Assembly: GCA_947175585.1 (NCBI GenBank)
Contig: CAMWNL010000097.1
Span: forward strand, 1-6,702
DNA length: 6,702 nucleotides
Direction of reading: 5' to 3'
Origin: an uncultured Bacteroidales bacterium
Lineage (GTDB): Bacteria > Bacteroidota > Bacteroidia > Bacteroidales > Muribaculaceae
Shown here: positions 1-5,699 of the stretch, in pieces
How positions within the stretch are numbered: the stretch's first letter is position 1
How the letters are laid out: every line of letters starts with the position of its first letter
Position numbers and translations under genes: made by a program
The notes under the pieces: model-generated
What the model saw: only the letters and a program-made list of their open reading frames with translations
Told to the model about the DNA's origin: nothing
The model's database searches: none

Positions 1-249
1 CTGGACACTGATGGAAATATCAAGAGTTTCCGCGACGCGGAGGGAAATGTTTATATATCGAACACGAGTTCAGATAATGAGTTAAATGATGCTATAATAA
101 AGTCGGTGAAGTCGGTGGTAAATTCTGCGACGAAGGAGGCTGCTAAGGCTGCTTCAAAGGCCGCGTCAAAATCTAAATCAAATATTAAGCGGACTGTGAC
201 AACTACTTCAAAAGATGGAACTGTTATAACAACTTCATATAATATCTGA
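1..249 (+). CDS. C-terminal end of an unidentified protein (5' truncated)
   Basis: Frame 1 is open from the first base to a TGA at 247-249, giving 82 residues of a protein whose start lies off the left edge. There is no in-frame ATG, so it is not a complete small gene. The visible part opens with a polar, Gly/Asp/Asn-rich stretch (LDTDGNIKSFRDAEGNVYIS). A Lys/Ala/Ser-rich low-complexity segment follows (about residues 46-60, TKEAAKAASKAASKSKS), then a Thr-rich, probably beta-type tail ending TTSYNI. GC is about 40% by hand count. I see no transmembrane segment or known motif and do not recognise the family. The strong terminator just downstream supports a real gene end. It is the only gene on this strand and converges on the DUF3298 gene. 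The coding call is fairly safe because frame and terminator agree; the function is unknown. Confidence 0.7.
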   Translation: MDTDGNIKSFRDAEGNVYISNTSSDNELNDAIIKSVKSVVNSATKEAAKAASKAASKSKSNIKRTVTTTSKDGTVITTSYNI

Positions 250-277
250 TTATACTTACTATAGGTTTTATGGACAA

Positions 278-333
278 CAGGTCAGACTGATGAGAGTATC
301 AGCCTGACCTGAAATTTTTATATGCTTTTTTTT
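278..333 (+). terminator. Rho-independent terminator of the plus-strand gene
   Basis: A stem of 14 base pairs with one A-C mismatch is formed by 278-291 and 298-311 (CAGGTCAGACTGAT against ATCAGCCTGACCTG) around a 6-base loop. It is followed on the plus strand by T5 at 315-319 and T8 at 326-333. It begins 28 bases after the TGA of the plus-strand gene. The T-tract reaches into the stop codon of the converging minus-strand DUF3298 gene (332-334), so the two genes end practically against each other. On the minus strand no T-run follows the hairpin, so it would be at best a weak terminator in that direction. Confidence 0.88.
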
Positions 334-1162
334 AGTCTGCAGGCGTCAGATCCGAGAGCTTAAACATTGCGATCGCCTTTGGAGTCATGTAGGCGACAAG
401 TTCGTATGGATAGAAGGCAACGTCAATGAAGCCTTGTGCGTAGGAAGCGACCTCGTAGGGTTGATATGAAAAAATAATCTCATTGTCGGCGGAAACGTAA
501 AAATTTCCGTTGGCAGGAAGTGCATTTATTTCTGTCGGGCCGTAGAGAGACGTGTTGTTGTCGGCGCGTTCGGCTATCAGTTTTGGCAGTTGGGTCAGAC
601 CGTCGGCTGTAAATATATCAGAAAGCGTGATAATCCGGCCTTCGTTTATGCGGTAATTGATATATTCTTTTGTTCTCATGCCGTGGGCGGCTTTCGGAAC
701 CATGCTTTCATGGGAAACGCAGTAGACAAACCACTCACTTGATAAATTAACTGCATATCCTTTGACGATCTCACATCCGTCGGTTCTGGGGAAAGCCACT
801 TTCTTATCAGTCGGCGTGGCTGTATATCCGCTTTCGTCTGCCGCTTTCTTGAAGTAAGAATTTATCACAGCCCGGTAATCGACGCCGACAGTGTCAAAAG
901 CGGCATTAAATATTGAATCCTGAAGAGGGCGGATATCGTTATGTCCGATAAGAGTAGGGATGACCATAGAGACTGAGTCGAGAAATATCATCTCTCTGTC
1001 GCTCTCGATTGAGGTAAGCGAATCGGTGAGCAGATAATATGAACTTTGTGATAATTCGGCCATGCTGATTGTCGTGTCATTGTAGACCGAACGGTCGGAA
1101 CACGATCCGATGGTAAGCGCAGCCGCGGCTGCAATGGGGAGTATTTTATAAGCGAGCTTCAT
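332..1162 (-). CDS. DUF3298 (RsiV-like) domain lipoprotein
   Basis: A 276-residue exported lipoprotein of unknown function. The N-terminus MKLAYKILPIAAAAALTIGSC has a charged n-region, an Ala-rich hydrophobic core and a lipobox I-G-S-C with the lipidated Cys at residue 21. The C-terminal part, about residues 159-268, matches the DUF3298 pattern as I know it: an ITLSDIFT motif, then FYVSADNEIIFSYQPYEVAS, then a GFIDVAFYPYEL strand. DUF3298 is also the C-terminal domain of the lysozyme-sensing anti-sigma factor RsiV, but here there is no transmembrane anti-sigma segment and no sigma gene beside it, so a ligand-binding periplasmic or outer-membrane role is only inference. The preceding region (about 58-100) may be the DUF4163-like partner. 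An in-frame ATG 36 bases upstream (1196-1198) was rejected: it sits inside the terminator hairpin of the preceding gene and would place 12 non-signal residues before the signal peptide. The gene lies 83 bases downstream of the M23 peptidase stop, with no clear promoter of its own. Confidence 0.88.
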   Translation of the reverse strand: MKLAYKILPIAAAAALTIGSCSDRSVYNDTTISMAELSQSSYYLLTDSLTSIESDREMIFLDSVSMVIPTLIGHNDIRPLQDSIFNAAFDTVGVDYRAVINSYFKKAADESGYTATPTDKKVAFPRTDGCEIVKGYAVNLSSEWFVYCVSHESMVPKAAHGMRTKEYINYRINEGRIITLSDIFTADGLTQLPKLIAERADNNTSLYGPTEINALPANGNFYVSADNEIIFSYQPYEVASYAQGFIDVAFYPYELVAYMTPKAIAMFKLSDLTPAD

Positions 1163-1178
1163 GACAATTGTTTTAGTG

Positions 1179-1224
1179 TAATAACAAAGCCGCAACATAG
1201 TGAGTTCACACTACTGTTGCGGCT
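1179..1224 (-). terminator. Hairpin terminator after the M23 peptidase gene
   Basis: A perfect 10-bp stem (1188-1197 with 1215-1224, AGCCGCAACA/TGTTGCGGCT) continues across one bulged C (1214) into five more pairs (1198-1202 with 1209-1213), leaving a 6-base loop. Read on the minus strand it starts 21 bases after the M23 TAA and is followed by an imperfect U-tract (TTTGTTATTA, 1187-1178). The plus strand shows no T-run after it, which fixes the direction. The broken U-tract suggests incomplete termination, so some readthrough into the DUF3298 gene is plausible. Confidence 0.75.
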
Positions 1225-1245
1225 GTTAAGCGGTATTTGATAATC

Positions 1246-2259
1246 TTATCTAAGTTTAAGTTTTTGTCCGATGCGGAGGGTCGTGGTCGTGGTGATGCCG
1301 TTGAGTTTGCAGAGTTTTGCAACTGTTGTGCCGTTACGCGAAGCAATCTTTCCAAGAGAATCACCCTTCTTTACACTATAGACTGATGAAGAAGCCGAGC
1401 CACTCTTTTTGCCTTTGGTCGAAGGATCGGGAATGTAAGGTTTCGGAGGATTCTCGGCGCGATATTTAGCGGCATATTCGGAGTTGGCCTGCGGTGAGAA
1501 GTTACGGGCTTTCTGATAGGTCGCTTTATCGAAAGTATATATGTCAGTGTGAGTAGTCTGATTTGCAAAGTCGAAAATCGCGCAGGGGTTGATGGCATAA
1601 CCCATATAGCGAGTCTCGAAGTGAAGGTGAGGACCTGTCGAACGGCCAGTATTACCACCTAATGCTATCGGATCACCTGCCTTGACATATTGATCCGGCT
1701 CGACAAGAAATTTTGAAAGGTGACCGTAGACGGTTTCAAGATCATTGGTGTGGCGGACAACGACATAATATCCGTAGCCACGGCGTTCGTATTTAGTGAG
1801 GCGAACTTTGCCATCAAATGCGGCGCGAATAGTATCACCCATGTTGATTTTCAGGTCTACACCTTTGTGCATTCGGCGGAAGCGACGGCGATAGCCATAA
1901 GGAGAGGTGATATATCCCGGGTGAGGCATAGCATAGTGAGAAACGTCAATCGGGGCAGTCTGGGGGACTGATACGCCGGCATAGCAGTTGACCATCTGGC
2001 TGTCCCAGCCTTCGGTATAGATGTCGAACTCGGGTTCATCTTCGTCGCTGAAAAGGCTTTCGAGGTATTTTGTGGCCTGATCGAGCTGTATGGCGGTATT
2101 GCCTTGGTTGGCAAGCAGGTCATCGTGCTGCTGGAGATGCTGACCCGGCAGACGGACGTTGCCGGGCTCTTCAGTGGCCGAAAGGCTCATCAATCCGGCT
2201 AAAGCTACAAATGCTGCAGTTAATGATGATTTTAAAATATTTTTTTGAGAGAGAAACAT
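1246..2259 (-). CDS. Exported M23 (LytM-type) metallopeptidase with C-terminal LysM domain
   Basis: A 337-residue predicted cell-wall hydrolase, acting on peptidoglycan in the periplasm. Residues 1 to about 28 form a signal peptide (hydrophobic core LTAAFVALAGLM) with no lipobox. Residues 29-105 are a polar linker. The M23 domain spans roughly 113-230 and has every zinc and catalytic position of the family: H131-x3-D135 (HKGVD), H180 in VYGHL, and H211/H213 in the TGPHLHFE motif. It is therefore predicted to be catalytically active, unlike degenerate activators such as EnvC or NlpD. A Pro/Lys/Ser-rich linker (about 270-292) leads to one LysM repeat (about 293-336, beginning YSVKKGDSLGKIA), which should hold the enzyme on peptidoglycan. 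The start is the first ATG, 30 bases after the ndk stop, so co-transcription with ndk is likely. A hairpin terminator follows the gene. The exact bond cleaved cannot be told from the sequence. Confidence 0.93.
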   Translation of the reverse strand: MFLSQKNILKSSLTAAFVALAGLMSLSATEEPGNVRLPGQHLQQHDDLLANQGNTAIQLDQATKYLESLFSDEDEPEFDIYTEGWDSQMVNCYAGVSVPQTAPIDVSHYAMPHPGYITSPYGYRRRFRRMHKGVDLKINMGDTIRAAFDGKVRLTKYERRGYGYYVVVRHTNDLETVYGHLSKFLVEPDQYVKAGDPIALGGNTGRSTGPHLHFETRYMGYAINPCAIFDFANQTTHTDIYTFDKATYQKARNFSPQANSEYAAKYRAENPPKPYIPDPSTKGKKSGSASSSVYSVKKGDSLGKIASRNGTTVAKLCKLNGITTTTTLRIGQKLKLR

Positions 2260-2271
2260 TATTAAGTTATA

Positions 2272-2285
2272 TAATAAATTTATTA
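2272..2285. repeat. 14-base AT palindrome in the ndk-M23 gap
   Basis: TAATAAATTTATTA is a perfect 14-base palindrome in the 30-base gap between the ndk stop and the M23 start. It is made only of A and T, so chance is a real possibility. It could be a small operator or a weak RNA hairpin next to the M23 start codon, but nothing else here supports a function. Confidence 0.35.
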
Positions 2286-2289
2286 CTAA

Positions 2290-2754
2290 TCAATCAATTT
2301 CGTCAGGCTCGTAGATTGCTCTAAGAGTCATCGGGTAGTAATCAAAAATTTCTTCAGGCTTGAAGAAACGTTTGATTTCAATCTCTGCATTTTCAACAGA
2401 GTCGGAGGCATGAACTATATTCTCCTGGCCACTCATGCCAAAATCACCACGAATAGTTCCGGGGGCTGCTTTTCTGCAGTTTGTAGCACCTGTCATTACG
2501 CGCACTACGTCAACAGCATCTTTGCCTTTCAGACACATCACTATAACCGGAGTAGCCATCATCGACTCGACCAAAATCGGAAAGAACGGACGCTCAACAA
2601 GGTGGGCGTAATGTTCGCGCAAAATCTTTTCGTCAAGCTGCATCATTTTAATGCCTGCAATAAAGAGGCCTTTGCGTTGAAAACGGTCAATAACTTGGCC
2701 GACCAGACCACGCTGGATTGCCGACGGTTTTAGTATTACGAATGTCTGTTCCAT
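2290..2754 (-). CDS. ndk: Nucleoside diphosphate kinase
   Basis: A 154-residue cytoplasmic enzyme that moves the gamma phosphate from ATP to other (d)NDPs through a phosphohistidine, balancing nucleotide pools. The catalytic His is H115 in ENIVHASDS. Other family positions visible are K9 in VILKP, R102 in GTIRGDF and N112. The protein is about ten residues longer than the usual ~143, through a C-terminal tail (EIFDYYPMTLRAIYEPDEID) that I associate with Bacteroidales Ndk. The residue after KP is Ser rather than the usual Asp; Bacteroides relatives also vary here, so I do not read it as loss of function. The first ATG lies about 33 bases downstream of a good Bacteroidota -7 promoter element. 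The gene is followed after 30 bases by the M23 peptidase gene, probably as one transcript. Confidence 0.97.
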   Translation of the reverse strand: MEQTFVILKPSAIQRGLVGQVIDRFQRKGLFIAGIKMMQLDEKILREHYAHLVERPFFPILVESMMATPVIVMCLKGKDAVDVVRVMTGATNCRKAAPGTIRGDFGMSGQENIVHASDSVENAEIEIKRFFKPEEIFDYYPMTLRAIYEPDEID

Positions 2755-2787
2755 TACTATATAATTACGTGGATTTCATGCTTTTCC

Positions 2788-2795
2788 CAAAGTTA
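2788..2795 (-). promoter_or_regulatory. Probable ndk promoter, -7 element
   Basis: On the minus strand this reads TAACTTTG, an exact match to the Bacteroidota primary-sigma -7 consensus TAnnTTTG. It would give a leader of roughly 25-30 bases before the ndk ATG at 2754. The -33 element is imperfect: a TTTG (2808-2811) lies only 12 bases upstream of the -7 box and a TTG (2812-2814) 16 bases upstream, where 19-21 is usual. The AT-rich, gene-free setting between recG and ndk fits a promoter. Confidence 0.6.
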
Positions 2796-2831
2796 ACCAT
2801 TTTTTTCCAAACAATGGACAACAGACTACTT

Positions 2832-2889
2832 AAAAAATAGTGAAAAAATGTTACTATGCAATGTAATAAGTTGGATTATAGCAACTTAT
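2832..2889 (-). terminator. Possible weak terminator after recG
   Basis: A perfect 8-bp stem (2866-2873 with 2882-2889, ATAAGTTG/CAACTTAT on either strand) closes an 8-base loop 38 bases after the recG stop. On the minus strand it is followed by two T6 runs (2848-2843 and 2837-2832), but the first begins about 17 bases after the stem and the stem is AT-rich. This is not a textbook terminator. Together with the ndk promoter just beyond it, it suggests a transcription boundary within this 173-base gap (2755-2927), where I see no small gene. Confidence 0.35.
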
Positions 2890-2927
2890 CTATGTGGTGA
2901 AAAGTGCTAATATATGTTATAGAATTT

Positions 2928-5018
2928 TTAAGATATGCGGCTCCAGTCGCGGATGCCCTTTGAGGCCGCAGCGAGTTCGCGTGCGAACAACGAGTTTTCA
3001 GGGAGTGAGAGGTTCGGGTCTGAATCTATCAACTTTTCGGCTGCGCGTCGCGCAAGCTGAATGATCTGGCCGTCGGTAGCAAGGTTGGCAATGTGGAGGT
3101 CAAACGGGATGCCGCTCTGCATTGTGCCTTCGATATCTCCTGGGCCTCGCATCTGCATATCGGCTTCCGCAATAAGAAATCCATCGGATGTCTGAGTCAT
3201 CAGTTCGAGACGCTGTCGGGTGGTCTTGGCAATCTGATGCTTCGACATCAAGATACAATAACTTTGCTCTGCACCACGTCCGACACGACCTCTGAGCTGA
3301 TGGAGCTGGGAGAGTCCGAATCGCTCAGCATTCTCAATTATCATTACTGAGGCGTTGGGCACGTTTACGCCCACTTCAATGACAGTAGTCGCGACAAGAA
3401 TATCGGCCTGATGAGTGGCAAAAAGATTCATCTGATAATCTTTTTCTGCAGGTTTCATGCGACCATGGACAAACGCCACACTATAATCTTTAAACGTTTC
3501 GCGAATCAGTTGATATCCTTCCTCAAGACTGCGGAGATCAAGTTTCTCATTTTCTTCAATGAGGGGGTAGACGATATATATCTGACGACCTTTGCGCAGC
3601 TGGGCATAAATCGCACGGTAGACCTGTGTGCGCTGTTCGTCGTAGCGGAGAAGTGTCTCGATAGGTTTACGGCCGGGGGGAAGTTCGTCAATCACTGATA
3701 CGTCAAGGTCGCCGTAGACGGTCATCGCAAGTGTGCGTGGTATAGGAGTGGCGGTCATGACGAGGACATGAGGAGCGATATCGTTTTTAGTCCAGAGTTT
3801 AGCGCGCTGCGCCACACCGAAACGATGTTGCTCGTCGATGACGACAAAGCCGAGGTTATGAAACTGCACCGTGTCTTCAATGACGGCGTGAGTACCGATA
3901 AGTATTGAGAGTGAACCGTCGGTAAGAGCGGAGTGTATGCGCTGGCGCTCGCGACGTCCGGTCGAACCTGTCAGGAGCGCGACTTCTATGCCCAAAGGGG
4001 CGACCATCTTGGATATGGTCTCGTAATGTTGGGTAGCGAGTATTTCGGTGGGAGCCATCAGACATGCCTGCAGGCCGTTGTCGACAGCAAGCAGCATTGA
4101 CATAAGCGCAACGAGTGTCTTACCGCTGCCGACATCGCCTTGCACGAGACGGTTCATCTGCCGGCCGGTGTTTACGTCGGCACGAATTTCCTTGATGACT
4201 CTCTTCTGAGCGCCGGTCAGGTCGAATGGCAGACATTCGCGGTAAAAGCGATTGAACATTTCACCGACCCGAGTAAATCTATGTCCGGTGGAAATGTTCT
4301 TACGGCGCATTGAGCGGCGCAGCATGTCGACCTGAATGTAGATAAGTTCGTCAAATTTCAGTCTGAGTTTTGCCTGACGCAGGCTCTCGGAGTCGGTAGG
4401 ATTGTGAATTTCAGACAACGCCCGGTCAAGGGACATCAGCCTGTTGTCATTGATGACTGACTGCGGCAACGGGTCTACAATGCGGCTGCGTGATTTCAGA
4501 AGGGTGTTAACCCAGGCTGCTATCTGACGTGAAGTGATATTGGCGTTGCGTAGTTTTTCAGTCAGGGGATAGACTCCACGGACCGGTTGCTGAGCGGCAG
4601 CAGACGATGGTAAGTCAATCTCGGGATGGCTCATCTGCTTTACGCCCATAAAGCTTGAAGGCTTGCCGAAGACAACATATTCTGTTCCGGCTGTAAGACT
4701 ATCACGTATGGCTTTGATACGCCTGAACCAGACGATTTCGAGAGTGGCAGTGCCGTCGGAGAACAGACCTACCAAGCGCATTTTCGCGCCTTCACCGATG
4801 GTGTTGAACGTGACGAAGCGACCTTTAATCTGGACATAAGGCATATCGTCATTGAGTTCGCGGATGGTATAGACTTTCGAACGGTCGAGATAATGTGTCG
4901 GAAAATGACGTATGAGATCGTAGCCTGACGCGATGCCGAGTTCTTTTTTCAGTAATTCGGCTCTGCGCGGACCTACGCCTTTAAGAAATTTTATGTCATA
5001 GCTGCGAAGCGAATTCAT
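2928..5018 (-). CDS. recG: ATP-dependent DNA helicase RecG
   Basis: A 696-residue superfamily 2 helicase that remodels stalled replication forks and Holliday junctions by driving fork regression. An N-terminal helical region with a GVGPRRAELLKK motif (14-25) comes first. The OB-fold wedge domain follows (about 60-150, starting YVQIKGRF). The motor comes next: motif I GDVGSGKT at 294-301, motif II DEQH at 395-398, motif III TAT at 422-424, motif V around 542-555, and motif VI QLRGRVGRG at 574-582. The C-terminal part, with AEADMQMRGPGDIEGTMQSG (617-636), carries the TRG-type segment that couples ATP hydrolysis to movement on DNA. Length and domain order are normal and nothing is missing. The ATG follows the ispD stop codon after one base, so translation is probably coupled to ispD. 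It appears to be the last gene of the glyA-ispD-recG cluster. Confidence 0.98.
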   Translation of the reverse strand: MNSLRSYDIKFLKGVGPRRAELLKKELGIASGYDLIRHFPTHYLDRSKVYTIRELNDDMPYVQIKGRFVTFNTIGEGAKMRLVGLFSDGTATLEIVWFRRIKAIRDSLTAGTEYVVFGKPSSFMGVKQMSHPEIDLPSSAAAQQPVRGVYPLTEKLRNANITSRQIAAWVNTLLKSRSRIVDPLPQSVINDNRLMSLDRALSEIHNPTDSESLRQAKLRLKFDELIYIQVDMLRRSMRRKNISTGHRFTRVGEMFNRFYRECLPFDLTGAQKRVIKEIRADVNTGRQMNRLVQGDVGSGKTLVALMSMLLAVDNGLQACLMAPTEILATQHYETISKMVAPLGIEVALLTGSTGRRERQRIHSALTDGSLSILIGTHAVIEDTVQFHNLGFVVIDEQHRFGVAQRAKLWTKNDIAPHVLVMTATPIPRTLAMTVYGDLDVSVIDELPPGRKPIETLLRYDEQRTQVYRAIYAQLRKGRQIYIVYPLIEENEKLDLRSLEEGYQLIRETFKDYSVAFVHGRMKPAEKDYQMNLFATHQADILVATTVIEVGVNVPNASVMIIENAERFGLSQLHQLRGRVGRGAEQSYCILMSKHQIAKTTRQRLELMTQTSDGFLIAEADMQMRGPGDIEGTMQSGIPFDLHIANLATDGQIIQLARRAAEKLIDSDPNLSLPENSLFARELAAASKGIRDWSRIS

Positions 5019-5019
5019 T

Positions 5020-5697
5020 CTACTTCATCAGCAGTTCGGCGACGGCAATATCGCCGGGATTAGTGATTTTGATATTTGAAGCCGAGCCGCCGGTGAGTCT
5101 GAGGTTGGAGAATCCAGCGGCCTCCATGACAGAGGCATCGTCAGTGAAACTGTCACGGTAAGGAAGCGAATAGGCCTGTCGGAGACAATTGGCGCGGAAG
5201 GCCTGCGGAGTCTGGACCGCACGCATGATGCTGCGGTCAACGCTTTCACTCAGACCGTCGGACCTAAGAGCCCTCAAAGAGTCAGTGACGGGAATGGCCG
5301 GGATGGCTCCGTCAACGTCAGGGTCATCCAATGCTTCGGTAAGGCCATTAATGATATTTGAATCAACGAGAGGTCTGACTCCGTCGTGAACCATAATTAT
5401 GCCGGCCTTTTCATCAGACGAACTGATAGCATTACGCACGGATTCCCATCGTGAGGATCCGCCGAACACAATGCGCGGAGACATGAATTTATAATCAGAG
5501 CAAAGTTTCTGCCAGAAATCAGCCATATCGCGACTTATGACGATAGTGAGTCCGGCTTCGGGCAGCAGACTCCTGAGTCGGTCGATAGTGTGCATCAGAA
5601 GGGGGCGGCCGGCGAGCAGACAAAATTGTTTGGGCAGCGGAGCTCCATAACGGAGTCCGCTGCCCGCAGCAACAATTATGATTTCAATTGATGGCAT
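5020..5697 (-). CDS. ispD: 2-C-methyl-D-erythritol 4-phosphate cytidylyltransferase
   Basis: A 225-residue cytoplasmic enzyme that joins CTP and 2-C-methyl-D-erythritol 4-phosphate to give CDP-methylerythritol, the third step of the MEP isoprenoid pathway. The CTP-binding N-terminal motif VAAGSGLRYG-x4-PKQF (9-25) is intact, with R16 and K24 in the expected places. VHDGVRP (103-109) supplies the metal/CTP-site Asp and Arg. QTPQ (162-165), TDDASV (185-190) and NIKITNPGD (208-216, with K210) complete the IspD signature. The K210 region and the length argue against a cytidylyltransferase of another pathway such as TarI, though that family is close; the RecG neighbour also fits IspD in Bacteroidales. 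Its ATG overlaps the glyA TGA by one base (TGATG), and recG begins one base after its TAG. Confidence 0.95.
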   Translation of the reverse strand: MPSIEIIIVAAGSGLRYGAPLPKQFCLLAGRPLLMHTIDRLRSLLPEAGLTIVISRDMADFWQKLCSDYKFMSPRIVFGGSSRWESVRNAISSSDEKAGIIMVHDGVRPLVDSNIINGLTEALDDPDVDGAIPAIPVTDSLRALRSDGLSESVDRSIMRAVQTPQAFRANCLRQAYSLPYRDSFTDDASVMEAAGFSNLRLTGGSASNIKITNPGDIAVAELLMK

Positions 5698-5699
5698 CA
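5695..5699 (-). other. TGATG stop/start overlap, glyA-ispD
   Basis: On the minus strand the glyA stop TGA (5699-5697) shares its A with the ispD start ATG (5697-5695). Such an overlap normally means that ribosomes ending on glyA re-initiate on ispD, linking their expression; that is inferred from the arrangement. Confidence 0.85.

Noticed and set aside
1163..1198. Upstream ATG giving a 288-residue form of the DUF3298 protein
   Set aside because: The codon lies in the terminator hairpin of the previous gene and adds 12 residues in front of a well-formed lipoprotein signal peptide.
1720..2324. Plus-strand and alternate minus-strand open frames across the M23 gene
   Set aside because: They overlap a gene with a full set of family motifs, encode no recognisable domain, and have the composition of out-of-frame reading.
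2410..2733. 107-residue plus-strand open frame opposite ndk
   Set aside because: It is entirely antisense to a conserved enzyme and its residues show no domain; a shadow frame.
2290..2754. Ser in place of the usual Asp after K9-P in Ndk, considered as loss of function
   Set aside because: The catalytic H115 and the other conserved positions are intact, and this position varies in Bacteroides-type Ndk as I recall them.
2797..2817. Inverted repeat CCATT-N11-AATGG upstream of the ndk -7 box, considered as an operator
   Set aside because: Only five bases per arm in AT-rich DNA; too short to support without comparison to relatives.
2928..5018. Possible frameshift or missing motif in RecG
   Set aside because: The frame is continuous at normal length and all helicase motifs, wedge domain and TRG-type segment are present.
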